Of a stretch of 64,000 bases of DNA, positions 55,389 through 64,000 are shown one piece after another. Source of the DNA: Paracoccus marcusii (lineage in GTDB: Bacteria > Pseudomonadota > Alphaproteobacteria > Rhodobacterales > Rhodobacteraceae); contig NZ_CP117466.1 of assembly GCF_028621715.1 (NCBI RefSeq), forward strand, positions 1,436,501 to 1,500,500, in the 5' to 3' direction. Below the pieces are notes generated by a model, which was given only the letters and a program-made list of their open reading frames with translations, did not search any database and was not told where the DNA came from. Position 1 is the stretch's first letter; every line of letters starts with the position of its first letter. The position numbers and the translations under genes are program-made.

Positions 55389-56333
55389 ATGAGATCATCA
55401 AAATCCCGCTCGCGTAGCAAATCGAACCGCCAGCGCACGCTGGGGAACATCACCAATCGCGTCTTTGACAGCTCGGGGCCCGAGGGCAAGGTGCGTGGCA
55501 CCCCCCAGCAGATCATCGAGAAATACCTGACGCTGGCGCGCGACGCGCAGCTGTCCCATGACCGCGTCGCGGAGCAGAGCTTTCTGCAGCACGCCGAGCA
55601 TTACACCCGCATGCTGGGCGAGGCGAACCGCGAGATGGCCGAACGCCAGGGCCGCCCCGACGATGACGGCTATCAGAGCAACATCGGCAGCCATGGTTAT
55701 CACCAGGGCGGCCAGAGCGGCGGTCAGAACAACGGTGGCCAGAACAGCGGCGATCGGAACAATGGTGGCCAGAACGGCAACCAGGGCCAGCAGGGCGAGG
55801 GCAACCAGCGCCGCGACCATCAGCAGCGTGACGGCGGACAGCAGCGGGACCAGCAGCGCGATGGCGGACACCAGCCGCGCGACGGCCAGCGCGATCACCA
55901 GGCCCGCGATGGTCAGCCCCGCGACAACCAGGGTCGCGACAGCCAACCCCGCGACAATCAGAATCGTGACAATCAGGCCCGCGACAATCAGGGTCGTGAC
56001 AGCCAGCGCGACAACCAGCCGCGTGAGCAGCGCCCGCGGTTCGAGCCGCGCCAGGACGCGCGTCCCGACCTGTCCGAGGAGAACGCGCCGCAGTTCCTGC
56101 AGCAGCCCAGCCTGCCCGAGGTGATGCCTGCCACTGAGGACGACGGCGGCGCCGCCGTCCGCACGCCCGAGGCGGAAGCCCCGGCCAAGCCCGCACGGAC
56201 CCGCGTCTCTCGTCCCCGCGCGCCGCGTGCAGTGTCCGAGGACGGGACGCCCGCGCCGACCCGCAGCCGCCGCAAGCCCGTGGCCGAGGCCGAGCGTTTG
56301 GCCCCTGTCCGCCCCGAGGGCGATCAGGACTGA
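55389..56333 (+). CDS. DUF4167 protein with low-complexity middle
   Basis: 314 residues. Residues 1-90 form the DUF4167 domain (RQRTLGNITNRVFDSSGPEG, RGTPQQIIEKYLTLARDAQ), typical of alphaproteobacteria. The middle (about 100-215) is a repeat of Gly-Gln-Asn then Arg-Asp-Asn-Gln units (GRDSQPRDNQNRDNQARDNQ), and the C-terminus is basic (SRPRAPRAVS, TRSRRKP). The composition, rich in R, Q, N, D and G, is that of disordered RNA-binding or condensate-forming proteins. Function unknown. ATG 55389 gives MRSSKSRSRSKSNRQR, the normal basic N-terminus. Confidence 0.9.
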   Translation: MRSSKSRSRSKSNRQRTLGNITNRVFDSSGPEGKVRGTPQQIIEKYLTLARDAQLSHDRVAEQSFLQHAEHYTRMLGEANREMAERQGRPDDDGYQSNIGSHGYHQGGQSGGQNNGGQNSGDRNNGGQNGNQGQQGEGNQRRDHQQRDGGQQRDQQRDGGHQPRDGQRDHQARDGQPRDNQGRDSQPRDNQNRDNQARDNQGRDSQRDNQPREQRPRFEPRQDARPDLSEENAPQFLQQPSLPEVMPATEDDGGAAVRTPEAEAPAKPARTRVSRPRAPRAVSEDGTPAPTRSRRKPVAEAERLAPVRPEGDQD

Positions 56334-56359
56334 TCCGGGCCGATCATCGGAAAGATAGG

Positions 56360-56388
56360 AAAGGGCGCGCCAGATCGGCGCGCCCTTT
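56360..56388. terminator. bidirectional terminator after the DUF4167 gene
   Basis: A perfect 12-bp stem AAAGGGCGCGCC (56360-56371) with GGCGCGCCCTTT (56377-56388), loop agatc. The A-run on one side and T-run on the other let it serve the DUF4167 gene and the convergent ksgA. Confidence 0.85.
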
Positions 56389-56455
56389 GTCGTAAAATCC
56401 CATGAAGGGCGTCACTTTGGGCGTCCGGCGTCGTTGCGGGGCCGATGGCGCGGGA

Positions 56456-57301
56456 TCAGCCTTGCCGGGCCGCCTGAAGCGCGCGAGCCAGGGCGCAGAA
56501 GCGTTCCAGCTCGATTTCCTCGGCGCGGGCGGTGGGGGGGATGCCGACGCTGTCCAGCAGCGCCTCGATCTGGGGGTGCAGGCCTTTCAGGCTGGCGCGC
56601 AGCATCTTGCGGCGCTGGTTGAAGCCGGCCCCCGTGATCTGTGACAGGATCGCCGCATCAGCGGGAAAGCGCGGCTGGGGCAGGGCGGTCAGGTGGACGA
56701 CCGCGGAATGGACCTTGGGCGCGGGCACGAAGGCCTCGGGCGGCAGGGACATCACGATCTGCGCGTCCGCCCGCCACTGCGCCAGCAGCGCCAGCCGGCC
56801 ATAGGCCTTGGAGCCGGGACGGGCCACGATGCGTTCGGCCACCTCGCGCTGGAACATCAGCGTCAGCGATTGCCAGAAGGGTGGCCAGTCCCGGGGCGTC
56901 AGCCAGCGGATCAGCAGTTCGGTTCCCACGTTGTAGGGCAGGTTCGCGGCCACGCGGATCGGCGGCGTCAGGTGCGCCAAGGGGTCGATCTGCAGCGCGT
57001 CGCCGGTGATGACCGTCAGGCGGCCGGGATAGGCGTCGGCGATCTGTTCCAGCGCGGGCAGGGCGCGGGGGTCCTTTTCGATGGCCAGCACGTGGCGTGC
57101 GCCGCAGGCCAGCAGGCCACGGGTCAGACCGCCGGGGCCGGGACCGACCTCGAGGACGTCGCATCCGGTCAGGTCGCCCGCCTGCCGCGCGATCTTGTGC
57201 GTCAGGTTCAGGTCCAGGAGGAAGTTCTGGCCCAGCTGCTTTTTCGCGCGCAGGTCATGGGTCGCGATCACCTCGCGCAGGGGGGGCAGGTTGTCGATCA
57301 T
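56456..57301 (-). CDS. ksgA: 16S rRNA (adenine1518/1519-N6) dimethyltransferase
   Basis: 281 residues. It dimethylates two adenines in helix 45 of 16S rRNA late in 30S assembly. SAM motif [17 protein letters not shown], catalytic [11 protein letters not shown], and the [12 protein letters not shown]-terminus are complete. The start at ATG 57301 follows AGGA eight bases earlier. Last gene of the minus-strand lpt-surA-pdxA-ksgA run. Confidence 0.97.
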   Translation of the reverse strand: MIDNLPPLREVIATHDLRAKKQLGQNFLLDLNLTHKIARQAGDLTGCDVLEVGPGPGGLTRGLLACGARHVLAIEKDPRALPALEQIADAYPGRLTVITGDALQIDPLAHLTPPIRVAANLPYNVGTELLIRWLTPRDWPPFWQSLTLMFQREVAERIVARPGSKAYGRLALLAQWRADAQIVMSLPPEAFVPAPKVHSAVVHLTALPQPRFPADAAILSQITGAGFNQRRKMLRASLKGLHPQIEALLDSVGIPPTARAEEIELERFCALARALQAARQG

Positions 57302-57332
57302 CGCAGGATCCTGGGGGCGGGGGCGCGCCAAT

Positions 57333-57348
57333 GGGTATTTGGGCAAAG
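57333..57348 (+). repeat. isolated copy of the GGGTATTTGGGCAAAG motif
   Basis: These 16 bases are identical to 47404-47419 and near-identical to the reverse of 47434-47449. It lies in the 55-base gap between pdxA and ksgA, without the adjacent G/C hairpin. It shows that the motif is a separate repeat unit. Confidence 0.75.
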
Positions 57349-57356
57349 GAGAAACC

Positions 57357-58319
57357 TCATGCCCGGCTGTCCGCCATGGAGCGCGCCAGACGCAGCGCGG
57401 CGATGGTCGAGGACGGATCGGCCAGCCCCTTGCCCGCGATGTCGAAGGCGGTGCCGTGATCGGGCGAGGTGCGGATGAAGGGCAGGCCGAGCGTCACGTT
57501 CACGCCGCCGTCGAAGTCCAGCGTCTTGATGGGGATCAGGCCCTGGTCATGATAGCAGGCGACGGCCGCGTCATAGCGCGCCCGCGCGGGGGCGTGGAAC
57601 AGGGTGTCCGCCGGATGGGGGCCGGTGACGTGCAGGCCCTGATCGCGCAGACGGGCGATCAGGGGGGCGATCATGTCGCGGTCCTGGGTGCCCATCATGC
57701 CGCCTTCGCCCGCATGGGGGTTCAGCCCCGCAACCGCGATGCGCGGGGTGGGCAGGCCGAAGTCGCGGATCATCGCGGCATGGGTCAGGCGGATCGCCTG
57801 TTCCAGTGCCTGTTCGGTCAGGGCTGTGGGCACGTCGGCCAGGGGGATGTGGCTCGTCGCGGGCACCACACGGCAGGGCGGCGTCACCGTGGTCGAGGCC
57901 AGCATCATCGCCACCGGCACGTCGCCCGCCAGATGCGCCAGGAATTCGGTATGGCCCGGGAAGGCGAAGCCCGCGCCGCGGATCAGAGCCTCCTTGCTGA
58001 TGGGGGCGGTGCAGATCGCGGCCACGCGGCCGGCCATCGCCAGATCGACCGCGCGGGCGATGACCGCGACGACATCGGCCGCATGGGCGGGGTCGGGGCG
58101 GCCGGGCGTGGCGGGGCCTGCGAAGTCATGGCGCAGCACCGGCAGGTGTCCGGGCGGAACGGCATCGTCGGGGTCCGCGACCGGGGTCCAGGCGGCGGTC
58201 GGAGGCAGGTGGCGCGGATCGCCCATCCAGACCAGGTCCACGCCCGCGGCCAGCGCCAGCGGCGCCAGTTCGGGGCCGATTCCCGCGGGTTCGCCGCAGG
58301 TCAGCAGGATGCGCGCCAT
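57357..58319 (-). CDS. pdxA: 4-hydroxythreonine-4-phosphate dehydrogenase
   Basis: 320 residues, metal-dependent NAD enzyme of vitamin B6 synthesis. It contains [17 protein letters not shown], the metal-ligand [11 protein letters not shown] and [13 protein letters not shown], and the substrate [15 protein letters not shown] region. The ATG overlaps the surA stop by one base, so translation is coupled. pdxJ, its partner, is not in the window. Confidence 0.96.
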   Translation of the reverse strand: MARILLTCGEPAGIGPELAPLALAAGVDLVWMGDPRHLPPTAAWTPVADPDDAVPPGHLPVLRHDFAGPATPGRPDPAHAADVVAVIARAVDLAMAGRVAAICTAPISKEALIRGAGFAFPGHTEFLAHLAGDVPVAMMLASTTVTPPCRVVPATSHIPLADVPTALTEQALEQAIRLTHAAMIRDFGLPTPRIAVAGLNPHAGEGGMMGTQDRDMIAPLIARLRDQGLHVTGPHPADTLFHAPARARYDAAVACYHDQGLIPIKTLDFDGGVNVTLGLPFIRTSPDHGTAFDIAGKGLADPSSTIAALRLARSMADSRA

Positions 58320-59602
58320 CAGGGCCGCCGGATGATCGCGTCGGCCCGCAGATCGGCCAGCAGCCCTTCGGCGGCGGTGTTGATCTTGGCGTTGAACAGC
58401 CGGTCGCGGACGGCCTCGCGCGAGGGGATGCCCTGGACTTCGGGCTGGGGGATCGCCGCCTCGACCCCGTCATCGGGCAGGGCGGTGGTGGCCACCTGGG
58501 CCTGGGCGGCCAGCGCGGGCTGGCGCGAGCATAGCATCACCAGATCGGCCCCCGCGCCCGACGGGACCACCCCGGCCTCGTTGGCGTCCAATGAGGCTAG
58601 GCGCGCGCCGATCATCTGTGGGATCGCGCCTTGGGACACGGTCTGGCGCTGGATCTGGGCGGCGGCCTCGGGGCCTGCCTGGACGTAAAGGTCGTCGCAG
58701 CTGGTGGCCCGCGCGGCCAGGCTGGCCGCATCGGTGACCGAGGCCAGCCGCAGGGTCATGTAGTCCAGCACCTGTTCCCGCGCGCCCGGGCGCAGCGTGC
58801 CTTGGGCGTCGCGCAGGAAGAACAGGACCACCGCGCCTTCGACCGGCAGGGGCGGCGTGGTCTGGCCGGGCTGCAGGCCGGCGATAATCGGACGCAGGCT
58901 GGGCGGCAGGTTGTCCAGCGCCAGCAGTTCCAGCCGCCCGCCCGCCTCGGCCGAGGGGGTGGCCGAATACTGCCGCGCGGCTTCGGCGAACTGGGCCTCG
59001 GTCGGGCGCGAGGCGGCGATGCGTTCGGCCAGCTGCAGGGCCTGCGCCTCCTGTCCCGGCGGGGCGGGGATGATCAGCTCCGACAGCAGGACGCGGTCGA
59101 TGATCGGCGTCTCGATCACGCGCTGCAGCTCCTGGTCGACCTCGGCGTCGGTGACGTTGACGCGGGGCAGCAGGCGGGCGCGCACGACGTCGCGCCAGAC
59201 GGTGCCGGCCTCGACGAAATCGCGGAACACGCCTTCCTCGATGCCGGCGCGTTCCAGCTGGGCGATGAAGCCCGCCGCGTCCAGTCCCGCGCGGCCTGCG
59301 AATTCCTCCAGCCCGGCCTGCAGCCCCTCGGGGGTGATCTCGACGCCGATTTGGCGGGCGGCCTGGATGCGCAGGCGGTCGTCGACCAGTGCCCGTTCGG
59401 CAGCGGTGGCACTGGCGTCGGGGGCGCCGATCACCTGCATGAACCGCATCCGCTGATCGACCTCATAGCGGGTGACGGCGCTGTCGTTCACATAGACGAC
59501 GGGCGCGAACAGGTTCTGCGCCGCCGCCGGCGCCACGGCGCCCGTGGCGATCATCGCCGCCAGGGCGATACCCGAAAGAAATTGCCGCATGTCTGCCCTC
59601 AT
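58319..59602 (-). CDS. surA: periplasmic chaperone/peptidyl-prolyl isomerase SurA-like
   Basis: 427 residues. A signal peptide (MRQFLSGIALAAMIATGAVA) is followed by a SurA N-terminal domain (ARQIGVEITPEGLQAGLEEF) and a parvulin-type PPIC domain around 190-290 (LLSELIIPAPPGQEAQALQL, GRLELLALDNLPPSLRPII). It escorts outer-membrane proteins such as LptD to the BAM complex. ATG 59602 has AAGGA close upstream; ATG 59590 (MRQFLSG) is the alternative. The frame continues upstream without sense. Confidence 0.92.
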   Translation of the reverse strand: MRADMRQFLSGIALAAMIATGAVAPAAAQNLFAPVVYVNDSAVTRYEVDQRMRFMQVIGAPDASATAAERALVDDRLRIQAARQIGVEITPEGLQAGLEEFAGRAGLDAAGFIAQLERAGIEEGVFRDFVEAGTVWRDVVRARLLPRVNVTDAEVDQELQRVIETPIIDRVLLSELIIPAPPGQEAQALQLAERIAASRPTEAQFAEAARQYSATPSAEAGGRLELLALDNLPPSLRPIIAGLQPGQTTPPLPVEGAVVLFFLRDAQGTLRPGAREQVLDYMTLRLASVTDAASLAARATSCDDLYVQAGPEAAAQIQRQTVSQGAIPQMIGARLASLDANEAGVVPSGAGADLVMLCSRQPALAAQAQVATTALPDDGVEAAIPQPEVQGIPSREAVRDRLFNAKINTAAEGLLADLRADAIIRRP

Positions 59603-59621
59603 CTGGTCCTTGGCCCGCAGG

Positions 59622-62003
59622 TTAGCGCATGCAGTTGCGGCGCGCCACCGTGCCGGGGCCGTCTTCTTGTGCGCCGAACCCGCCAAGGCGGACCGACAGG
59701 TCGAAGCTGGTTTCCGCGCGCAGCAGGTCGCTGCTGCTGAAGCGCCGCGACAGGCCGCTTTCCAGCGTGATGCATTCGTTGCGATAGGCCACGCGCAAGG
59801 CCGCGCGCTGTGCCCGGTCGGCGGCGAAATCATACCGCGTCTCGGCCTCGCCCCACCAGCCGTCCGCGATCTGCCATCCGACATTGGCGGCCAGTTCGCT
59901 GGCGTTGACGACGCGGCCCTCGTCTTCGTCGCGGTCGATCCAGATATAGCCGGCCGACAGGTTCAGGTCCGGGCGCAGCCAGCCCACCCGCAATTCGTTG
60001 CGCGAGATGCGCGCCGAATCGTCGAACAGCGCGCGGTTGGCCACGGCCAGCCCGCCGCCATTGTCGAAATTTGCGGCCAGCAGCCAATCCGAGCTGCGCC
60101 CGCCCAGGGGGCTGTCGGCGGCAAAGTTGTCGGCATCGCGTGCGCGCAGCACGCGCCCGCCGGTCACCCCGATCGACCAGCCTGTCGGATCGATCCGCGT
60201 CCAGGTGGCGCCGATATTGGCGCGCAGCCCGGTCTCGCGCACGTCCCAGCCCGGAAAGCGGTTGTCCGAGAACAGGTTGCCTTCGTCGAACTCGATCAGG
60301 CGGCTGTCCTCGTTCGGGATGTCCTGGTCGCGGCCGCGCGGCGAATAGAGGACCTGGACCACCGGCTCGACGATATGGGTGGCGCCGCCCGTTCCGCCGG
60401 CCAGGGGCCAGCGCAGTTCGAACCCGACCTGCGGATCGACGCGGGTCACGACGTCGTCGAACTGGTCGTCCTGCGCGATGCGGTACAGATCCGCGTCCAG
60501 CCCGGCCAGGGCGGCCGCGACGATCCCGCCGGGCAGGATCTGGTTGCGTCGCCAGTCCAGGCCTACGGATGCGCGCGCCACGTCGCGACCGACCAGGTCG
60601 CTGTCCGACGGGCGGCGATGGGCATGGGCCGACCATTCCAGCAGCGCCTCGCCGCCGATCAGGCGTGGCGTCAGGCGGCGCATCCAGATGGCGTCGGCCA
60701 CCTGTGCCGGAGAGGTCGCGTTGTCCTCGTCCTCGCGCAGGGTCTCATAGTTGCCGACGCGGCCCCAGAACAGTTTGTCGCGGCGCACGCGTTCGACGCT
60801 GACGCCGCTCCACAGGCGGTCGGCATCGGTGACGCCGTAATCCAGCAGATAGGCGCGGTCGCTGGCATGCTGGACCTGCAGCGCCAAGCGATAGTCGCGT
60901 GGCAGCAGGAACTGGGCCGCGCCGAACAGATATCCGCGCGTCTCGCCCGGGCGCAGGTCGTCGCGGCTGATCGCGCCGTTCCATTCCGTGGCCCCGGTGG
61001 TGAAGGCCTGGCGATAGCGCAGCTCCAGCGTGCGGGTGCGGCTTTCGCTGACATAGGGGGTGACGGTCAGGTCGGTGCTGTCGCCCAGGGTCTGGAAATA
61101 CGGCAGCTTGACCCCGAACCCCAGGCCCGATGTCGTGCGGATCTCGGGGCGCAGAAAGCCCGAGCGGCGTTCCACCGACGGGTCGGGCGCGGTCACGCGG
61201 AAGGGCACATAGGCCAGCGGCACGCCGAAGGCACGCAGCTGCGGGCGGTCGAAGGTGATCAGCCGCGTGTCGGCGTCGTGGATGATGCTGCGGGCGCGGA
61301 TCTCCCACAGGGGTGTCGGATCGGTCGCGCAGATCTGGCAGCTGGAGGCCACGACATTGTCCAGCTGGCTGATCCGTCCGTCCTCGCGCCGCTCCAGCCG
61401 GGTCGAGGCCAGCTGCAGTTCGCGGGCCAGCACCAGCCGCGCGCCCAGGACGATGCCGTCCTGCAGTTCGCTGTCCAGCTGGGCGCTGTCGGCGATCAGG
61501 ATGGCGTCGGTCTCGGGGTCGGCGGCGCCGGGGCGGGACAGGTGGATCGGCCCCTCGATGGTCAGATCGCCGCTGTCGCCGTCGACGACGATCCGGTCGG
61601 CAACCAGCCGGGCGCCCTGGTGCCAGACCACGACGCCGCCGGACGCGGTCAGGGTCTGGTCGCCCGCGACGTCGATCCGGTCGGCCAGCAGCGTGGCGGC
61701 CCCGGACTGGGGATCGCGCGGCCCGCTGCCGGGAAGGGTCACGTCGGCATCGGGCCCCACAACCATCGGGTTCTGGGGCGAGGGGGTGCGGTCGGCCACG
61801 GGCGCGCTGCCCAAGGCCACCGATTCGGGCGCCAGGGCCGTCACCCCGCTGTCGGCGGACATGCTGCCCGGCATGCCCGTCAGCGGCTGCACCCCCATGC
61901 CGTCATCGGCATCGAACATCGACTGGGCGGCCAGCGGACCGGACAGCGCGATCAGCGCCACCCCCGCCCGCAGCAGGCCCCGGCTTACCATGCGCGCGCT
62001 CAT
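59622..62003 (-). CDS. lptD: LPS-assembly protein LptD
   Basis: 793 residues, outer-membrane beta-barrel that inserts lipopolysaccharide with LptE. A signal peptide (RGLLRAGVALIALSGPLAAQ) precedes an OstA N-domain (about 100-230, ADRIDVAGDQTLTASGGVVV) and a long LptD barrel ending in an aromatic-poor RNCMR. Cysteines SCQIC in the early part may form the maturation disulfide with the C-terminal Cys. Its ATG overlaps the lptG stop by four bases. Confidence 0.95.
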   Translation of the reverse strand: MSARMVSRGLLRAGVALIALSGPLAAQSMFDADDGMGVQPLTGMPGSMSADSGVTALAPESVALGSAPVADRTPSPQNPMVVGPDADVTLPGSGPRDPQSGAATLLADRIDVAGDQTLTASGGVVVWHQGARLVADRIVVDGDSGDLTIEGPIHLSRPGAADPETDAILIADSAQLDSELQDGIVLGARLVLARELQLASTRLERREDGRISQLDNVVASSCQICATDPTPLWEIRARSIIHDADTRLITFDRPQLRAFGVPLAYVPFRVTAPDPSVERRSGFLRPEIRTTSGLGFGVKLPYFQTLGDSTDLTVTPYVSESRTRTLELRYRQAFTTGATEWNGAISRDDLRPGETRGYLFGAAQFLLPRDYRLALQVQHASDRAYLLDYGVTDADRLWSGVSVERVRRDKLFWGRVGNYETLREDEDNATSPAQVADAIWMRRLTPRLIGGEALLEWSAHAHRRPSDSDLVGRDVARASVGLDWRRNQILPGGIVAAALAGLDADLYRIAQDDQFDDVVTRVDPQVGFELRWPLAGGTGGATHIVEPVVQVLYSPRGRDQDIPNEDSRLIEFDEGNLFSDNRFPGWDVRETGLRANIGATWTRIDPTGWSIGVTGGRVLRARDADNFAADSPLGGRSSDWLLAANFDNGGGLAVANRALFDDSARISRNELRVGWLRPDLNLSAGYIWIDRDEDEGRVVNASELAANVGWQIADGWWGEAETRYDFAADRAQRAALRVAYRNECITLESGLSRRFSSSDLLRAETSFDLSVRLGGFGAQEDGPGTVARRNCMR

Positions 62004-63109
62004 CCGTCCTCCCGTCTCAGGATCAGCCCCAGGGCCAGCATCGCGCCGACCAGGGGCGGCGTCCAGGCCGCCATCGCGGGCGGGATCTGCCCGTTATCCC
62101 CCAGAACCTGCGCCAGGTTGCGCAGAAAGAACAGCGCGATCCCCGCGCCGAACGCCATCAGCACGGCACCACCGGTGTTGCGGCCCCGCACATGCTGCAT
62201 GGTGAAGGCCGCGGCGATCAGCACCATCGCGGCCATCAGGAACGGGCGTGCCAGTTCGGTCTGGAACCAGACCTTGTGCCGGGCGGCGGAAAAGCCCGCG
62301 CGTTCCAGCCCGGCGATGAACTGCGGCAGCTGCCAGACCGACACCGATTCGGGACGACCGAACCCCTCGCGGATGCGCTGGGCGGTCAGGTCCGACGCCA
62401 AGGTCATCGCGGCGCTGCGGGTCGCGGCCGCCTGCGGATTGGGCTGATCCAGAGGAAAGTCGCTGACATCGCGCAGGTCCCAGGCCCCGGGGGTCAGCCG
62501 CGCCTCTCGGGCCTCGATGCGACGGATCGGACCGGCCTCGGCGCCGAAGACCAGGAAGCTGGCGTCATACAGGGTCACGGCATCGGGGCTGGCGCGGCTG
62601 GCGCGGATCACGATCTGGCCGGCCTCCTCTCCGCCCTGCTGGACGGCCTGGCGCAGCCATACGGCGCTGTCGCCAAGGCTGACGGTCTGGCTGCCGGCGC
62701 GGTCGATCTCGGCCACGGCGTCGTCGTAAAGCGAGCCGGTGGCGGCGACCAGCGGGTTCAGCAGACCAACGGTCAGCGCCCCCAGCACGATCGCGGTGGC
62801 CACCGGCGCGCGCACCACGCGCAGCGCCGACCGGCCCGATGCGCGGATCGCCACCATTTCCGAACTGCGGGCCAGGCCCAGGAACAGCGTGATCCCGGCC
62901 AGCACCGTCATCAGCGGCAGGATGGAATAGAAGCTGCCGGCGATGTTCAGCCCGGCCAGCCGCGCCGCCCCGCCCAGGCCGATGTCGCGGCCCGAAAAGC
63001 GGCGGATGATCTCGATCATGTCGATCAGGAACAGGATCAGCAGGAACACCCCCGCGATCATCATGAAGGCGCGCAGGAAGCGGCGCGCGACGTAAAGAGC
63101 CAGGATCAT
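62000..63109 (-). CDS. lptG: LPS export permease LptG
   Basis: 369 residues, YjgP/YjgQ family, half of the LptB2FG transporter that pulls LPS out of the inner membrane. Three N-terminal helices (FMMIAGVFLLILFLIDMIEI, ILPLMTVLAGITLFLGLARS), a periplasmic jellyroll (about 150-250) and three C-terminal helices. SSEMVAIRASGRS is the coupling-helix motif. ATG 63109 gives MILALYVARRFLRAF; the open extension upstream overlaps lptF and is not used. Confidence 0.95.
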   Translation of the reverse strand: MILALYVARRFLRAFMMIAGVFLLILFLIDMIEIIRRFSGRDIGLGGAARLAGLNIAGSFYSILPLMTVLAGITLFLGLARSSEMVAIRASGRSALRVVRAPVATAIVLGALTVGLLNPLVAATGSLYDDAVAEIDRAGSQTVSLGDSAVWLRQAVQQGGEEAGQIVIRASRASPDAVTLYDASFLVFGAEAGPIRRIEAREARLTPGAWDLRDVSDFPLDQPNPQAAATRSAAMTLASDLTAQRIREGFGRPESVSVWQLPQFIAGLERAGFSAARHKVWFQTELARPFLMAAMVLIAAAFTMQHVRGRNTGGAVLMAFGAGIALFFLRNLAQVLGDNGQIPPAMAAWTPPLVGAMLALGLILRREDG

Positions 63110-63999
63110 CGGGCGACCTCGCGTGGTCCGCGCGGCCGGGCGGCCAGCCACAGGAAGGACAGGCACAGCCCCGCGCCCAGGACGGCGGGCAGATACAGGA
63201 GCGGCCACAGCGCAGCATCGCGGCCAACCTGGTTCGCGGCCGCGTTGGTCAGGAACTGCACCGCGATCAGCGACAGGGTGGCCCAGCCCACCTGCCGCCA
63301 CACCCCGAACCGCGAGAACCCGCCGATCAGCAGCGTGGCAAAGCCCAGCATCGCGGCGATCGGCGACAGCAGCGGCTGGGCCAGCCGCTCATGCGCCTCG
63401 CGCTGCGCGTCGGCGGCGGTCGCGCCGGTGGCCTCCAGGACGGCCGGGTCGGCCTGCAGCAGCGCCAGCGTGCCGAAATCGCGCAGGTCGCGGCCCCGGC
63501 TGCCGCCGCCCGCGAACATCGCCCCCACGTCATAGCTGAATTCGTCGAAACGGGTCACCGACAGGACCGGGCCGTCGGGGCCGGGGCGCAGGTTCTGCGC
63601 CATGCCCTCCAGCAGGATCAGGACCGGGCCGGTATCGTTCCGGACGACCAGCGCCTCCTGCGCGGTATAGGTGACCTGGTCGGCGGGATCGCGCGAATCC
63701 TCGATGAACAGGTCCAGCAGGCGACCGTCGCCCGCCACGTCGCGGATGAACAGCGTGACCCCGCGCGCCGGGTACTGGAAGCTGCCGGGGCGCAGGAACT
63801 GCGCGGTCACGTTTTCGGCAATCTCGGCGCTGCGGTCGGCCAGGCGGGCGCGGGCCATGGGCACCAGCCCGTGAACCAGCACCGCCACCATCACGCCGAC
63901 GAAGACGCCGAAGATCAGCACCGGCCGCGCCAGCCGCCACGGCCCCAGGCCCGCCGACTGCATCGCCACCAGTTCGGATTCGCCGGCCAGGCGGTTGGT
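63106..63999 (-). CDS. lptF: LPS export permease LptF, truncated by the window end
   Basis: The frame continues past the right edge of the window; 297 residues of the C-terminal part are present, beginning TNRLAGESELVAMQSAG, the coupling-helix motif (RxxxEsELVAMqsAG form) of the YjgP/YjgQ family. Then come a hydrophobic helix (VLIFGVFVGVMVAVLVHGLV), a periplasmic jellyroll and C-terminal helices. Its stop overlaps the lptG start by four bases (ATGA), as expected for the LptFG heterodimer. Confidence 0.93.
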   Translation of the reverse strand, partial: TNRLAGESELVAMQSAGLGPWRLARPVLIFGVFVGVMVAVLVHGLVPMARARLADRSAEIAENVTAQFLRPGSFQYPARGVTLFIRDVAGDGRLLDLFIEDSRDPADQVTYTAQEALVVRNDTGPVLILLEGMAQNLRPGPDGPVLSVTRFDEFSYDVGAMFAGGGSRGRDLRDFGTLALLQADPAVLEATGATAADAQREAHERLAQPLLSPIAAMLGFATLLIGGFSRFGVWRQVGWATLSLIAVQFLTNAAANQVGRDAALWPLLYLPAVLGAGLCLSFLWLAARPRGPREVAR

Positions 64000-64000
64000 G

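Noticed and set aside
55690..56030. Repeats in the DUF4167 gene as a possible CRISPR or minisatellite locus
   Set aside because: Units are short, imperfect and in frame, with no spacer structure; they are coding low-complexity sequence.

Overview
The window is 64 kb of GC-rich (about two-thirds G+C by eye) bacterial chromosome, densely coding on both strands. Gene order and families (rpsF-rpsR-rplI with a long L9, lptF-lptG-lptD-surA-pdxA-ksgA, sppA-like/CaCA/SDR/uvrC/pgsA/moaD/moaE, DUF4167, DUF1992, MetR beside metF) point to an alphaproteobacterium of the Rhodobacterales, most likely Paracoccus or a close relative. This is inferred from gene content; no 16S gene is present.

Layout. 1-2.6 kb: 3' end of gltX, a 0.6 kb non-coding gap and a secreted or membrane Hint-domain protein. 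2.6-5.3 kb: an 893-residue two-module carbohydrate-active-type protein whose halves are joined by a Thr-Pro repeat. 5.3-8.2 kb: two small unknown genes, a strongly AT-rich block, a decayed IS5-family transposase and a tRNA-Arg(CCT), which together look like a degraded island beside a tRNA. 8.2-17.5 kb: LacI regulator, S49 peptidase, cation antiporter, SDR, uvrC, pgsA, moaDE, glutamate-cysteine ligase. 17.6-27.1 kb: plsY, pyrC'-pyrB, MATE exporter, HisC-like aminotransferase, valS. 27.2-31.5 kb: AsnC regulator divergent from ornithine decarboxylase, a DUF2235 hydrolase, metF. 31.5-42.8 kb: metR, suhB, DMT exporter, lytic transglycosylase, dapA, a UbiH-type hydroxylase, GntR, alkA, esterase, HNH nuclease, and a guanidinium exporter behind a guanidine-II (mini-ykkC) riboswitch. 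42.9-48.4 kb: ilvD, two AsnC regulators, ilvC, a YghU-type GST. 48.4-56.4 kb: radical SAM protein, homocysteine methyltransferase, ribosomal protein operon, agmatinase, prfA-prmC, DUF4167. 56.4-64 kb: minus-strand ksgA, pdxA, surA, lptD, lptG and truncated lptF, an outer-membrane biogenesis and ribosome-maturation cluster.

Working together: ilvD and ilvC (branched-chain synthesis) flank the AsnC pair; metF, MetR and the homocysteine methyltransferase serve methionine synthesis; ornithine decarboxylase and agmatinase both give putrescine; pyrB sits with a dihydroorotase homologue that has lost its metal-binding histidines; surA, lptD, lptG and lptF belong to one envelope pathway. No prophage, CRISPR array, secretion-system locus or biosynthetic cluster is visible. 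The least explained items are the two-module protein with its internal start, the hairpin over the start codon of the DUF2235 gene, a foreign-looking patch inside valS, and a family of GC-rich palindromes after genes.
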